A stretch of 64,000 bases of DNA from an uncultured delta proteobacterium (GTDB lineage: Bacteria > Myxococcota > Myxococcia > Myxococcales > 40CM-4-68-19). The notes under the pieces are model-generated. The model saw only the letters and a list, made by a program, of their open reading frames with translations, was not told the origin of the DNA and ran no database searches. This document shows, in pieces, positions 1-8,987 of this stretch (positions are counted from its first letter, which is position 1; every line of letters starts with the position of its first letter). The position numbers and the translations under genes are program-made. The DNA lies in assembly GCA_903911145.1 (NCBI GenBank), contig CAIWCD010000041.1, forward strand, positions 1 through 64,000, in the 5' to 3' direction.

Positions 1-45
1 TACAACTTGCTCCGCATCGCGAAACTGACGCCGCAGACCGCCTGA
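1..45 (+). pseudogene. C-terminal end of a probable DDE transposase (partial)
   Basis: An open frame entering from the left edge encodes 14 residues (YNLLRIAKLTPQTA) and then TGA. Tyr-Asn-Leu-X-Arg-aromatic/aliphatic tails of this kind are typical of the last residues of IS4/IS5/IS1182-like DDE transposases. About 80 bases downstream lies a sequence that looks like an IS terminal repeat, which supports the reading. Only the tail is visible, so whether the element is intact cannot be judged. The family call is recall-based pattern recognition. Confidence 0.4.
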
Positions 46-124
46 GCTCTGGCCTGGGCGGACGACCGCCGGCCTCTTCGAGGTCGGCGGCGAGACGAGG
101 GCAGAACTCCGCGTCCGAGCGATC

Positions 125-140
125 TTCAACACCCTGCTAG
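125..140. mobile_element. Probable right terminal inverted repeat of an insertion sequence
   Basis: TTCAACACCCTGCTAG resembles the terminal repeats of many IS5/IS1182-type elements, which read CTAGCAGGnTGTTGAA from the outer end inward. It lies 80 bases past the stop of the transposase-like tail, where a right end would be expected. The matching left end lies outside the window. The element would therefore end at about 140, only 22 bases before the next open frame. Confidence 0.4.
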
Positions 141-161
141 ACAGGTGCGCGGGCCAATGGA

Positions 162-776
162 GTGTGCGTTTTTCCCGTCCGATTCATCGTGCCTGTTTCC
201 TCTTCCTTCGTGGTGTCCGTGCGCCGCCTTTCTCTGTTTCCTCTGCTGATCGCGCTTCTCTTCGCGGGCCGTGCGCTCGCGGAGATGACTGTGCCGGTCG
301 ATCTGCAGCTGGATCTGATGAAACGGGTCGTGAAATTCGAACGAGGCTTCTCGGCGCACAGCGGGGCGCTGGTCCACGTCGTCATTGTCACGAAGCCTGG
401 CAACGCGGCCTCGGATCGCGCCGCGACGCAGCTCAAGCAGGGCCTCGAGCACGCGCCTGAGATCGTTGGGAAGCCTGTTCAGGTTGTTGTGCAGTCGTTC
501 ACGAGTGCCGCCGAGCTCAAGCACGCTGCCGACGGCGCCGCGATTGTCTATCTGACGCCGGGGCTCGAGGGCGACATCCCCGCGATCGCGACCGCGTTCG
601 CTGGCGTTGCCGCGATCACGATCTCGGCCGATGGCGAAGCGGTCGGGCAGGGCGCGGTGCTTGGGTTCGAGCTCTTCTCGTCGCGGCCGCGCATCGTGCT
701 CAATCTCGCGCAGGCGGGGAAGCAGGGGCTTGATTTCAGCTCCGACCTCGCCCGCCTGGCGCGCGTGATTCGCTGA
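162..776 (+). CDS. YfiR-like (DUF4154-type) exported protein
   Basis: 204 aa from a GTG start; internal GTG codons near 210-220 are alternatives and none has a convincing Shine-Dalgarno site. A basic stretch plus LFPLLIALLFAGRALA (about residues 25-40) forms a signal peptide. The mature part begins with a VDLQLDLMKRVVKFER-like segment and ends with a FELFSSRPRIVLNLAQAG-type stretch and a helix FSSDLARLARV. This matches the YfiR layout, in which a final helix follows an N-(L/A)-x2-A segment. YfiR proteins are periplasmic regulators of membrane diguanylate cyclases; no cyclase is adjacent here. The gene begins just beyond a probable IS end, so its native promoter may have been replaced. Confidence 0.55.
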   Translation: MCVFPVRFIVPVSSSFVVSVRRLSLFPLLIALLFAGRALAEMTVPVDLQLDLMKRVVKFERGFSAHSGALVHVVIVTKPGNAASDRAATQLKQGLEHAPEIVGKPVQVVVQSFTSAAELKHAADGAAIVYLTPGLEGDIPAIATAFAGVAAITISADGEAVGQGAVLGFELFSSRPRIVLNLAQAGKQGLDFSSDLARLARVIR

Positions 777-803
777 GCGAGTCGGTCGGCGCGCAACCGC
801 TCG

Positions 804-1127
804 TCAAGGCGATCCGCACGCGAACCAGTTCAAGATCCGTTTCTTCTTAGCCGCTGTGAGGGGCTTGCCTTTCGGCATCTCGCCCGAGCTGATCTTGGCG
901 CGCGCGCCGGACGAAATCACCGAAGTCGCGCTCGCGAATGCGCCGTGGTGGCAGCTCTGGCATTCGCTCTTGAAGAACTTCCCCGCGTAGTTGAGCCAGG
1001 TGTCCTTCCCGCAAGCGTCGGCGGTTTCGTCCTGCGCCCCCGCGGTTGTCTGGCCGTCGCCGACCTCGTCGACACCTCCGCATCCGGCGAGCAGAAGAAG
1101 CGTTGCCACAATCCATCCGATTCGCAT
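804..1127 (-). CDS. Small c-type cytochrome-like lipoprotein
   Basis: 107 aa. The ATG at 1127 is chosen because GAGAGG lies 7 bases upstream and the protein then begins with a lipoprotein signal ending in LLLAGC (lipidated Cys16). The mature domain has one haem c site, C56-Q-S-C-H60, and a later Met84 in EMPKG that could be the distal axial ligand, the usual arrangement of monohaem cytochrome c domains and of planctomycete/myxobacterial PSD1-type modules. It should be a membrane-anchored periplasmic electron carrier; the partner is unknown. It is convergent with the YfiR-like gene and lies downstream of the anti-sigma gene on the same strand. Confidence 0.65.
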   Translation of the reverse strand: MRIGWIVATLLLLAGCGGVDEVGDGQTTAGAQDETADACGKDTWLNYAGKFFKSECQSCHHGAFASATSVISSGARAKISSGEMPKGKPLTAAKKKRILNWFACGSP

Positions 1128-1299
1128 GTTGGTGCCTCTCGCAATCGCGCGCCGTTGTGGTCGCGTGATTGCGATGCGAAGAGCAGCGGCCGTGCCAGCG
1201 ACCTCCCACTCGCGCGGCCAGCTGTCGCGTGCTCTCAACGACTCGTTCTGATACCCGGCGCGGTCCGAAATGAGTCGCCGCCTCGGCCGTCCTCGCTCG

Positions 1300-1668
1300 T
1301 CATCGCCGCAGCGAATGTGGTGCGTTGCCCGTTCCTGAATTGATGGAATAGGTGATGCCCACCGTCGCGATCATCGCAGCTGCAGCGAACCCGAGAGCGA
1401 AGGAAGGTTCCCAGAAGCGCGTCCGCCTCATGCGCGCGCGCCCCCGGCCGGCCAGTTCGCGCGCGATCTCCTCGCGCAACCGCGTCCGGCTCTCCTTCGA
1501 TGGGAGCGGCCCCGCGGCGGGCTGCTCGATATCCCGCTTGAGCTGCACGAACTCGCGCACGCAGGACGCGCAGCAGATCAGATGCGCCTCGACGCGAGTG
1601 CGTGTCGAGGCGTCCAGCGTTGCGAACTGGTAGCCAATCAACTCGTCCTGGATTGAATCGCACGTCAT
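1300..1668 (-). CDS. Zinc-finger anti-sigma factor, single-pass membrane protein
   Basis: 122 aa. The N-terminal part carries the H29-x3-C33-x2-C36 motif of the ZAS/putative zinc-finger family of anti-sigma factors. A basic stretch follows, then one transmembrane segment (about 85-109) and a very short periplasmic tail. Its ATG overlaps the stop codon of the ECF sigma gene by 4 bases, so the two are translationally coupled. It should hold the cognate sigma factor inactive until an envelope or redox signal releases it. With almost no periplasmic domain, the signal may come through the membrane, the cytoplasm or a partner protein. Confidence 0.85.
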   Translation of the reverse strand: MTCDSIQDELIGYQFATLDASTRTRVEAHLICCASCVREFVQLKRDIEQPAAGPLPSKESRTRLREEIARELAGRGRARMRRTRFWEPSFALGFAAAAMIATVGITYSINSGTGNAPHSLRR

Positions 1669-2210
1669 CGATCGATCTCCTCTCGGAGGTGCTGCACGAG
1701 GTGGTGCATCCGCGACTTCACTGTGCCAACAGGGATTGCCAGCCGCTCGGCGAGCTCTTCATAGGAAAGGCCGCCGACGCGCAGTCGATAGAGATTCGCC
1801 TGCTCGGGAGGGAGCGCGGCCACGGCGCGTGCGAGAACTTCGCGATCCTGGCTCGCAGCCAGGAGCTCCTCCGGATGAGACGCAAGCGGCGCTGCTTCTG
1901 TCTCTGCGCGTCCGATCGCTTGTGCGGCTCTGCGCGCGTTGCGCGTTCGATTCAGACAGAGATTGCGCGCCGTCTGGAAGATGAAGGCGCGAAATTGTTG
2001 GACCGCGGGCGCTGTCTTTCTCTCGCGCAGCAGGCTGAGGAACGTCTCGTGAAGCACGTCCTCGGCGTCCTGCTGCGCGGGAAGTTGCCGGCGGATGAAG
2101 CCGAAGAGAGGACGCTCGTATCGTTGGTAGAGCAGATCGAATGCGCGCAACTCTCCGCGCACCAGCGCTGCGTGGAGCGCCTCATCGGAGGCGTGCGCAT
2201 CGTCAGACAT
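1665..2210 (-). CDS. ECF-type RNA polymerase sigma factor
   Basis: 181 aa. Region 2 spans about residues 24-92 (AFDLLYQRYERPLF ... DAEDVLHETFLSLL ... FIFQTARNLCLNRTR). Region 4 spans about 125-178 and ends in SYEELAERLAIPVGTVKSRMHH, a typical helix-turn-helix for the -35 element. Regions 1.1 and 3 are absent, as in ECF factors. It lies between an ExbB-like membrane protein gene (8-base overlap at its start) and its anti-sigma gene (4-base overlap at its end), so all three should be one transcript. Target promoters cannot be deduced from this window. Confidence 0.9.
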   Translation of the reverse strand: MSDDAHASDEALHAALVRGELRAFDLLYQRYERPLFGFIRRQLPAQQDAEDVLHETFLSLLRERKTAPAVQQFRAFIFQTARNLCLNRTRNARRAAQAIGRAETEAAPLASHPEELLAASQDREVLARAVAALPPEQANLYRLRVGGLSYEELAERLAIPVGTVKSRMHHLVQHLREEIDR

Positions 2211-2559
2211 CGGCCGTGCGCTTCGCTGCGCGAACAGCGGCGATCGACGGGAGGAGGGCCGCGACGATCAGGGGGATGAGGGCGAGCACGAGGTTGTTGA
2301 GAGACTCACGGATACCCATCGTCGCAATGGAGAACTGCTCGCCCGCCGGCACGGTCTGCAGATACCGGAACGTACTCATGACGCCGAGGCAGGTGCCGAG
2401 CAGGCCGCTGAGCAACGTGGCTGTTGCCGTGGCCACTGAGAGCGCGAGATATCCTCTCGCTGGCCGCAAGACGTTCAGCACTCCCGCGGCGACACAGAGG
2501 AAGCCGAAGAGCAGCGTGGGGAACATCGCCAGACCGCCCTCGAGGAAGAACGTGACCAT
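2203..2559 (-). CDS. Short MotA/TolQ/ExbB-like membrane protein in a sigma-factor operon
   Basis: 118 aa with three predicted membrane segments (about 8-30, 38-62 and 88-110). The stretch SGLLGTCLGVMSTFRYLQ followed by IATMGIRES and LALIPLIVAALLPSIAA matches the two-helix core of the MotA/TolQ/ExbB proton-channel family (GLLGTVxGM, then a Pro-containing helix). It is much shorter than ExbB (about 240 aa), and no ExbD partner is nearby. It is the first gene of the operon with the ECF sigma and anti-sigma factors and overlaps the sigma gene by 8 bases, which suggests a role in sensing or transducing the signal. The function is inferred only from context. Confidence 0.6.
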   Translation of the reverse strand: MVTFFLEGGLAMFPTLLFGFLCVAAGVLNVLRPARGYLALSVATATATLLSGLLGTCLGVMSTFRYLQTVPAGEQFSIATMGIRESLNNLVLALIPLIVAALLPSIAAVRAAKRTADV

Positions 2560-2633
2560 CGGGTGACCTCCGGTGAGTGATTGAAGAAGACCTCACCTGG
2601 GATGTCACCGATGCAGGCAAATGGTTCACCGGG

Positions 2634-5600
2634 CTACGGGTGACATTGATTGACGAAGATACTGACTTCGTTGCTGCCGGAATCCGAGACGATGATATCG
2701 GGATATCCATCGCCGTCGAAATCCCCCGTGATGATCGCTTGCGGCGACGAGGCGACCGGGAACGTCGCAGCGGGGCCGAACGTGCCGTCTCCGCGCCCGT
2801 AGCGCATGCCCATCGTGCCGTCATTCGTATTGGTATAGACGGCGTCGAGGAACCCGTCGTGATTGACGTCGACGAGGCCGACCCAATAAGGCGCATTTCC
2901 GGTCGCATAGTTGACCGCCGGCCGGAATGTTCCCGCGGCGTGGCCACCCGTCGCTCCCCAGTTGAGGAACACGGCGAGTTCATTGCTCCCTGATACCGAC
3001 GCGATGATATCGGTATATCCATCGCCGTTGAGATCTCCGATAGCCACGGTGCGCGCGGTCGAGCCGCCGGTGAGGTAATCGGTGCGCACGGGGAAGTGCC
3101 CGGTGCCGTCATTCAGGAGCAGCGTGATGCTGCCTGGATTGCTTTCGTTGGCGATCACCATATCAACGCCGCCGTCGTGATCGAAGTCGGCGACGCGGAC
3201 GCAGCTTGGGCGGCTGTAGTTCGCAGACGAGGCGATATTGGTGGTCGTGAATACACCGGCATCATTGTTCGTCAGCAGCGTGATGGTGTTCGCGAAGATA
3301 TTCGGCACGGCGAGATCGATGAAGCCGTCTGCGTTGAAATCGCCGGCGGCGATTGACCAGGGCCAGTTTCCCGGCGACGTCGCATAGGTCGCGCTCGAGG
3401 TGAAGGTTCCATTGCCCCACGATGGATGTCCGCCCTGGGCGTTGCCGAAGAGGATATCGACATATCCCTGGCCGCCCGAGACGATCGCGAGATCGAGAAC
3501 GCCGTCGCCGTTGAAATCGGCGGTCAATATGTCGGCGATATAGGTGTGCGCCGAGTAGGTGGACGGTGCCGAGAACGTTCCATCTCCGATCCCGAGGTCG
3601 ATTTCGACGGAGTTGGTGGTGTTGGTATAGACGCCCGAAGCAAGATCGAGCTTCCCGTCGTGATTGAAATCGCCCGCGGCCATTCCCAGCGGCCCCACGC
3701 CCACGGCCAGCACCGTCGCGGGATGCAGCGCGGTGGTTGCGGGAGGGCCGGCATTGCAGACGCCCGTCGTGCAGGTGTCATTGGCCGTGCAGGTGACGCC
3801 CGCATCGCAGGCGGTCCCGTCCGTTGCCGCCACGTTGTTGCACGCGCCTGTCGCATGATTGGTGCAGCTCGAGACGTGGCACTGGTCAGACGGCGTGCAG
3901 GTCACGCCGATACAGTGGTCGATACCAGCGCATACTCCGCTCGTGCAGATATCCCCGGTGGTATTGGCGTTGCTGTCATTGCACGAGGTGCCGTCGGTCG
4001 CGATCGGATTGGAGCAGGCGCCAGTCGTGTGATTGGTGCAGACGCCGGCGACGTGGCACTGGTCGGACGCGGTACAGGTGACGCCGATACAATGGTCGAT
4101 GCCAGCGCATATGCCGCTTGTGCAGATATCGCCAACGGTATTGCCATTGCCGTCATTGCACGCGGTTCCATCGCTGATGGTTGGATTCGAGCAGGCGCCG
4201 GTTGCGTGATTGGTGCAGACGCCGGCGACGTGGCACTGGTCAGCCGCAGTGCAGATCACGCCGATACAGTGGTCGACACCAGCGCATATGCCGCCTGTGC
4301 AGATATCCCCCGTTGTATTGGCGTTGCTGTCGTTGCACGAGGTGCCGTCGGTCGCGGTCGGATTGGAGCAGGCGCCCGTTGCGTGATTGGTGCAGACGCC
4401 CGCGACGTGGCACTGGTCGGACGCAGCGCAGGTGACGCCGATACAATGGTCGATACCAGCGCAATTACCCCCGGTGCAGATATCGCCGGTGGTATTGGCG
4501 TTTCCGTCGTTGCACGAGGTTCCGTCCGTCGCGGTTGGATTCGAGCAGGCGCCGGTTGCGTGGTTATTGCAGACCCCCGCGACGTGGCACTGGTCGGACG
4601 CGGTGCAGGTCGCGCCGATACAATGGTCGATACCAGCGCAGATACCGCTCGTGCAGATATCCCCGCTGGTATTGGCGTTGCCGTCGTTGCACGAAAGCCC
4701 ATCGGACGCACTCGGGTTCGAGCAGATGCCCGTGCTGTGATCGCAGACGCCCGCGACGTGGCACTGATCGGTCGCAGTGCAGGTGACGCCGAGGCAATGG
4801 TTGATCGGATCGGCCGTCACGGTTGTCGACGCGGTGGTCGCCAGGGCTCCGGCTGTGAGCAGCTTCGTCTCTGGCGTGGTCGAGGTGAACGTCGCGGAGA
4901 AGTTGCCGCTCGAGTCGGTGGTGCCGGTCACGGAAGCGCCCGCGCCATTGAACTTGTTGTTCGAGCCGGTCGCGTGGATGGTCACCGACACTCCGGAGAC
5001 CGCATTGCCGCTCGGGTCTGCGACGGTCGCGGTCAGCGTTGCGGCGCTGGTCCCATCCGCGATGATCTCGGCAGGAGTTGCGACGAGCAGCATCTGCAGC
5101 GAATCGGCGGTTGCCGCGAAGGTGACGGGCGCGAGCAGAAAGGCCTGCGACGAGCTGTCGAGCGTGAGCTTGACGCTCTCCTGTTGAACCTGCGTCGAGA
5201 CGAGCGACGCGGAGAAGAGGCCGCCTGCGTTGGTCGTGCCGCTGATCGTGCTCGCGCTGGTGACGCCCGGGGCGCTGAAGAGATTCGCTGTCCCGTCTGC
5301 AGCGAGCGTGACGGCCTGGTTGCTGACGGGATTTCCGTTCGCATCGCCAAGCAGCGCCCAGAGCGAGATGGTTCCGCCGTGCGGCACGCTCTGCGGGCTC
5401 GCGGTGAGCGACGACTGCGCTGCGCTGGCCGGACCCGCCACGAACGTCACTGCCGTAGAGCTGCTCGTCGCGCCGACGACTGCCGTGATCCGCTTGGTCT
5501 CCGCCTTCGTCGACGAGAGCGTCGCGGTGAATGTGCCATCGACGAGCGTCGCTCCGCTCGCGGTGCTCGCCGAGTGGCCGCCCGTGGCGAAGGTATTGGC

Positions 5601-8600
5601 CGCGCCAGTCGCCGAGAGCGCGACGGTCTGGCCGCTCAGCGCGTTCCCATTGTTGTCGGTCACCGTCACGGTGATCGTCGTGGTTGTGCCGTCCGCGACG
5701 ACGGGGCCCGCGCCGGCCGAGATCGACACCACCGGCTGCGTTGTCGTCGGGACGAAGGCCACCGATGCGGAGAGCGAAATCGCGGCGCCGCCGCTGCCCA
5801 GGTTCGCGGTGAGCCTCTTCGATTCCGCGTGGGTTGAAGAGAGCGTCGCGGAGAAGACGCCGGTGGCGCCGGTGTTGCCGCTCGTCGCGCTGAACGTATT
5901 GGCGCTGCCCGTCGACGAGAGCGAGACAGGGAGTCCGCGCACTTCATTCCCATTGGCATCGTTGGCCTGCACGAAGAGCGTCATCGTGGTCGTTCCGTCG
6001 GCGGTGACCGTCGCGGGGCTGGCGACAAAGATCGAATCGCTCAAGCTGGGCGGGCCCGCGACGAAGGAGACCGTCGTCGTCGCGCTCGCGGTGCCGCTCT
6101 GTGCCGTGATGCTCTTGGCCTCCGCTTTCGTCGAGACGAGCGTCGCCGTGAACTTTCCCGTCGACGAGTCGGTCGTCCCGCTCGCGCTCGAGCCGCTATT
6201 CGTGCCGCCCACGGCAAAGACGTTCGCGCTTCCCGTGGCGCTGAGCTGGACGACTGCTCCGTGCTGCGCAACTCCGTTTCCGTCACGCACCGTCGCCGTC
6301 AACGTGGTCGCGGTCGTTCCATCCGCAATCACCGTCGCAGCGCTCGCGGTCACCAGGACGACCAGTTGCGTGCGCGAGAAGGTCACCGGTGTCGTCAGCA
6401 AAGGGCTGCCATCGACTGTCGCCGTGATGGTTTCGCTCTGCGCGTCGCTGCTGGTGAGCGCCGCGATGAACTGGCCGATCCCGTTCGTCGTGCCGGTGAT
6501 GGTCGCGCCGCTCGAGAGTCCGGTGGCGCTGAACGTGTTGTGCGTCGCGCTGCCTGCCGAAAGCGTCACGGCCTTGCCGGTGACGGGATTTCCATTCGCG
6601 TCCGCAAGCGTGACTTGAAGATTCGTGCTCGCGCCCTGCGTGAGCGTTGCGGGGCTGGCCTGCAGCGACGACTTCGCTGCGCTCGGAGGGCCTGCGCTGA
6701 ACAGGACTCCTGTCGAGGCTGCGAGCAGGCCGGATGCCGCGGTGACCACCTCGGTTCCCGCGCGCGTCGAGGAGAGCTTCGCGCTGAACGTGCCGTCCGC
6801 GCCCGTGGTGCCGCTGGCCGTGCTGCCGCTGTTGCCACCTGCGCTGAAGGTGTCCGCGCTGCCGCTGGCGCTCAACGTGATGGCTTGCCCCGCGATGCCT
6901 GTGCCACTGGCGTCCTTGATTGCTGCGGTGATTGTCGTCGTCGTGCTCCCATCGGCCACCAGCGCGGTCGGGCTCGCTGTGATGGTCGCGGCTGCGGGCA
7001 CGGGTTGCGTCGAGATGAAGGTGACGTCGGTGGTGACGAGCAGTGGCGCGTTGCCAGTCCCGATGGTGGCGGTGATGACCTCCTGCCCCGGCTGCGTCGA
7101 GGCGAGCGAACTGCTGAAGCTGCCGCCCGCGTTGGTCGCGCCGCTGGTGGTCTGGAAGGTGTTCCCGCCTCCGCTGGCGGTGAACGCGACGGGCTCTCCC
7201 GAGAGTGGATTTCCGTTCGCGTCGCTGACGATGAGCAGCAGCGCGGCGGTGCTGGTGCCGTCGGCGAACAGGCGGTTCGGACTCGCCGTCAGCAGCGTGC
7301 CGGTCAAGCTGGGCGCGCCCGCGATGAACGTGACCGGTGCGGTGAGGGTCACGCTGCTGTTTCCTGAGGTGAGCGTCGCGGTGACGATCTTCGTCTCGGC
7401 GCGCGTGGAGGCGAGCGTCGACGTGAACGAGCCCGCTGCATCGGTGACTCCCGATGCGAGCTGGCCGCCGTCGAGCGCGGAAACGAAAGCGAACTGGTTG
7501 TTGCTGCCCGATGCGCTGAGGCTGACCGATGCACCCGGATAGGGATTGCCGTCGACGTCGCGCGCGATGAGCGTGATGGCGGCGGTCGCGAGGCCGTCAG
7601 CGACCAGGGTGGCGGGCGAGATGTCGAGCGTAGAGGTGTTCGCGCTTGCGGTACCGGGGGTGAACACGACCTGCGTCGTGAGCGGGATCGCGGCGCCGGC
7701 GAAGCCGACCGTTGCGGTGATCGTCGAGGTGCCGGCCGCGGTCGAGGTCAACGTCGTCGAAAAGGTACCGCTCGCGCTGGTCGCGCCGCTCGCGACGCTG
7801 AAGCGATTCTCGTTGCCGCTCGCGGCGAGTGACACAGGTTCGTTGCCAAGCACGTCGCCGGCGCAGTCGTGCAAGGTCAGATCGAGTTGGATCGGCGAGG
7901 TGCCGTCGGCGGTGGCGCTCGCGGGCGTCGCCGTGAGCGTCGATTGGCCAGCGCAAGGTGAGCCCGGATTGACATCGAAGACCGCGCTCGATGCTCCCTG
8001 GAATCCAGCCGACGTGGCGACGAGCGTGCAGCCTCTCGCCGCGCGATCGATCGAGAGATCGCTGAACGTCGCGACGCCGGAGACCGCGGCGACCGAGAGC
8101 GTTCCCGAGAGCAGCGCGCTGCCGTTTGCGCTCGCGCAGATGCCGCCGAGTGCGAGCGTCACCGTGGCCGTCTCGCTCGTGATCAGGTTGCCTGACGCGT
8201 CGTTGACCGAGACCTGGACTGGCGGCGCGATCACCGCGCCATTGACGACGCCGCTGGGCTGGACCGTGAACGCGAGCGCAGCCGGTGCGCTGGTGGTGAC
8301 GTCGAAGGTCGGGCTCACCGCGGATGCGAGGCCGTTGGCTGCGGCCGTGAGCGCATAGCCGTGGCCCGCCTGCGCGATGCTCAAATCAGGAAAGTTGGCG
8401 ATGCCGCTGTTCGCCGCGACCGAGAGCGTTCCAGCAAGCAGTCCGCTGCCGCCGTCTGTCGCAATCGCCAGCGCGATCGTCGAGCCCGCGTCAGCGACGA
8501 GGTTGCCGTAGGAATCCTCGACCGAGAGCTGCACGGGCGGCGCAATCGTCGCTCCCGCCTGCGCGCTCGAGGGCGGCACGCTGAAGGCGAGCTTCGCGGC

Positions 8601-8987
8601 CGGTCCGGCGACGAACTTCACAGTCACCGTCTGCGTCAGCGCCGAACCGCCGACGGCCGCCGCAGTAACCGTCTTGCTCCCGGCCGCCGTCGAGGAGAGC
8701 CGAGCAGTCGTCCTTCCCGATGCATCGGTGACAGCCGCCGTCGTCATCACCGCGCCCGCCCCCTGCGCCGTGAAGATCAGCTGCAATCCAGCGAGCGGCG
8801 CGCCGAGCGGGTTCACCACGGTCGCCGTGATGGTCGCTTGATCGGTTCCATTCGCGAGCAGCCCGGCCGTCCGATCGGCGGCCAGCGTCGAGTGCACCGG
8901 ATCGATCGAGGGCGACGTGAGGTTCCGGTTGGACGAGCAGGCGAATAGCAACAGTGCGATCGCGGGCAATGCGCGTGGAAGCGACAC
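2634..8987 (-). CDS. Giant surface lipoprotein with Ig-like, Cys-rich and FG-GAP repeats
   Basis: 2117 aa. The start is GTG at 8987, with AGGAG 5 bases upstream. A lipoprotein signal ends in LLLFAC. Residues about 27-1390 hold roughly 13 Ig-like units: eleven of the Big_1/invasin type (a-SP-a-l-ADGtstttit, then DanGNpvsG) and two of a filamentous-haemagglutinin-like type (APPVQLSVEDSYGNL). Residues about 1397-1747 are six near-identical 59-residue Cys-rich units (HCIGVTC, DQCHVAGVC, GACSNP, SCNDGNANTTGDIC) and a degenerate end. Residues about 1755-2117 contain seven FG-GAP/VCBS units with DxNxDGxxD calcium-binding loops, as in integrin-like propellers. Such a protein probably acts in adhesion or as a surface stalk. 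The stop lies close to the ExbB-like gene but no functional link is seen. Confidence 0.85.
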   Translation of the reverse strand: MSLPRALPAIALLLFACSSNRNLTSPSIDPVHSTLAADRTAGLLANGTDQATITATVVNPLGAPLAGLQLIFTAQGAGAVMTTAAVTDASGRTTARLSSTAAGSKTVTAAAVGGSALTQTVTVKFVAGPAAKLAFSVPPSSAQAGATIAPPVQLSVEDSYGNLVADAGSTIALAIATDGGSGLLAGTLSVAANSGIANFPDLSIAQAGHGYALTAAANGLASAVSPTFDVTTSAPAALAFTVQPSGVVNGAVIAPPVQVSVNDASGNLITSETATVTLALGGICASANGSALLSGTLSVAAVSGVATFSDLSIDRAARGCTLVATSAGFQGASSAVFDVNPGSPCAGQSTLTATPASATADGTSPIQLDLTLHDCAGDVLGNEPVSLAASGNENRFSVASGATSASGTFSTTLTSTAAGTSTITATVGFAGAAIPLTTQVVFTPGTASANTSTLDISPATLVADGLATAAITLIARDVDGNPYPGASVSLSASGSNNQFAFVSALDGGQLASGVTDAAGSFTSTLASTRAETKIVTATLTSGNSSVTLTAPVTFIAGAPSLTGTLLTASPNRLFADGTSTAALLLIVSDANGNPLSGEPVAFTASGGGNTFQTTSGATNAGGSFSSSLASTQPGQEVITATIGTGNAPLLVTTDVTFISTQPVPAAATITASPTALVADGSTTTTITAAIKDASGTGIAGQAITLSASGSADTFSAGGNSGSTASGTTGADGTFSAKLSSTRAGTEVVTAASGLLAASTGVLFSAGPPSAAKSSLQASPATLTQGASTNLQVTLADANGNPVTGKAVTLSAGSATHNTFSATGLSSGATITGTTNGIGQFIAALTSSDAQSETITATVDGSPLLTTPVTFSRTQLVVLVTASAATVIADGTTATTLTATVRDGNGVAQHGAVVQLSATGSANVFAVGGTNSGSSASGTTDSSTGKFTATLVSTKAEAKSITAQSGTASATTTVSFVAGPPSLSDSIFVASPATVTADGTTTMTLFVQANDANGNEVRGLPVSLSSTGSANTFSATSGNTGATGVFSATLSSTHAESKRLTANLGSGGAAISLSASVAFVPTTTQPVVSISAGAGPVVADGTTTTITVTVTDNNGNALSGQTVALSATGAANTFATGGHSASTASGATLVDGTFTATLSSTKAETKRITAVVGATSSSTAVTFVAGPASAAQSSLTASPQSVPHGGTISLWALLGDANGNPVSNQAVTLAADGTANLFSAPGVTSASTISGTTNAGGLFSASLVSTQVQQESVKLTLDSSSQAFLLAPVTFAATADSLQMLLVATPAEIIADGTSAATLTATVADPSGNAVSGVSVTIHATGSNNKFNGAGASVTGTTDSSGNFSATFTSTTPETKLLTAGALATTASTTVTADPINHCLGVTCTATDQCHVAGVCDHSTGICSNPSASDGLSCNDGNANTSGDICTSGICAGIDHCIGATCTASDQCHVAGVCNNHATGACSNPTATDGTSCNDGNANTTGDICTGGNCAGIDHCIGVTCAASDQCHVAGVCTNHATGACSNPTATDGTSCNDSNANTTGDICTGGICAGVDHCIGVICTAADQCHVAGVCTNHATGACSNPTISDGTACNDGNGNTVGDICTSGICAGIDHCIGVTCTASDQCHVAGVCTNHTTGACSNPIATDGTSCNDSNANTTGDICTSGVCAGIDHCIGVTCTPSDQCHVSSCTNHATGACNNVAATDGTACDAGVTCTANDTCTTGVCNAGPPATTALHPATVLAVGVGPLGMAAGDFNHDGKLDLASGVYTNTTNSVEIDLGIGDGTFSAPSTYSAHTYIADILTADFNGDGVLDLAIVSGGQGYVDILFGNAQGGHPSWGNGTFTSSATYATSPGNWPWSIAAGDFNADGFIDLAVPNIFANTITLLTNNDAGVFTTTNIASSANYSRPSCVRVADFDHDGGVDMVIANESNPGSITLLLNDGTGHFPVRTDYLTGGSTARTVAIGDLNGDGYTDIIASVSGSNELAVFLNWGATGGHAAGTFRPAVNYATGNAPYWVGLVDVNHDGFLDAVYTNTNDGTMGMRYGRGDGTFGPAATFPVASSPQAIITGDFDGDGYPDIIVSDSGSNEVSIFVNQCHP
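3745..4800. repeat. 177-bp in-frame tandem repeats (Cys-rich module)
   Basis: The string GACGTGGCACTG(G/A)TC recurs at 3873, 4050, 4227, 4404, 4581 and 4755. The spacing is exactly 177 bases five times over, except the last interval of 174, where one codon is missing. Each unit encodes one 59-residue Cys-rich module of the giant lipoprotein. The units are far more alike than the Ig-like repeats next to them, so they look recently duplicated or homogenised. Confidence 0.9.

Noticed and set aside
3745-4800. Regularly spaced repeats considered as a CRISPR array
   Set aside because: The period is 177 bp with the whole unit conserved and in frame inside a coding sequence. There are no short repeats with unique spacers and no cas genes.
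3426-5837. 803-residue open frame on the plus strand opposite the giant lipoprotein gene
   Set aside because: It is Arg/Ala/Gly-rich without recognisable domains and mirrors the repeats of the real gene. High-GC DNA gives long antisense frames when the sense gene avoids certain codons.
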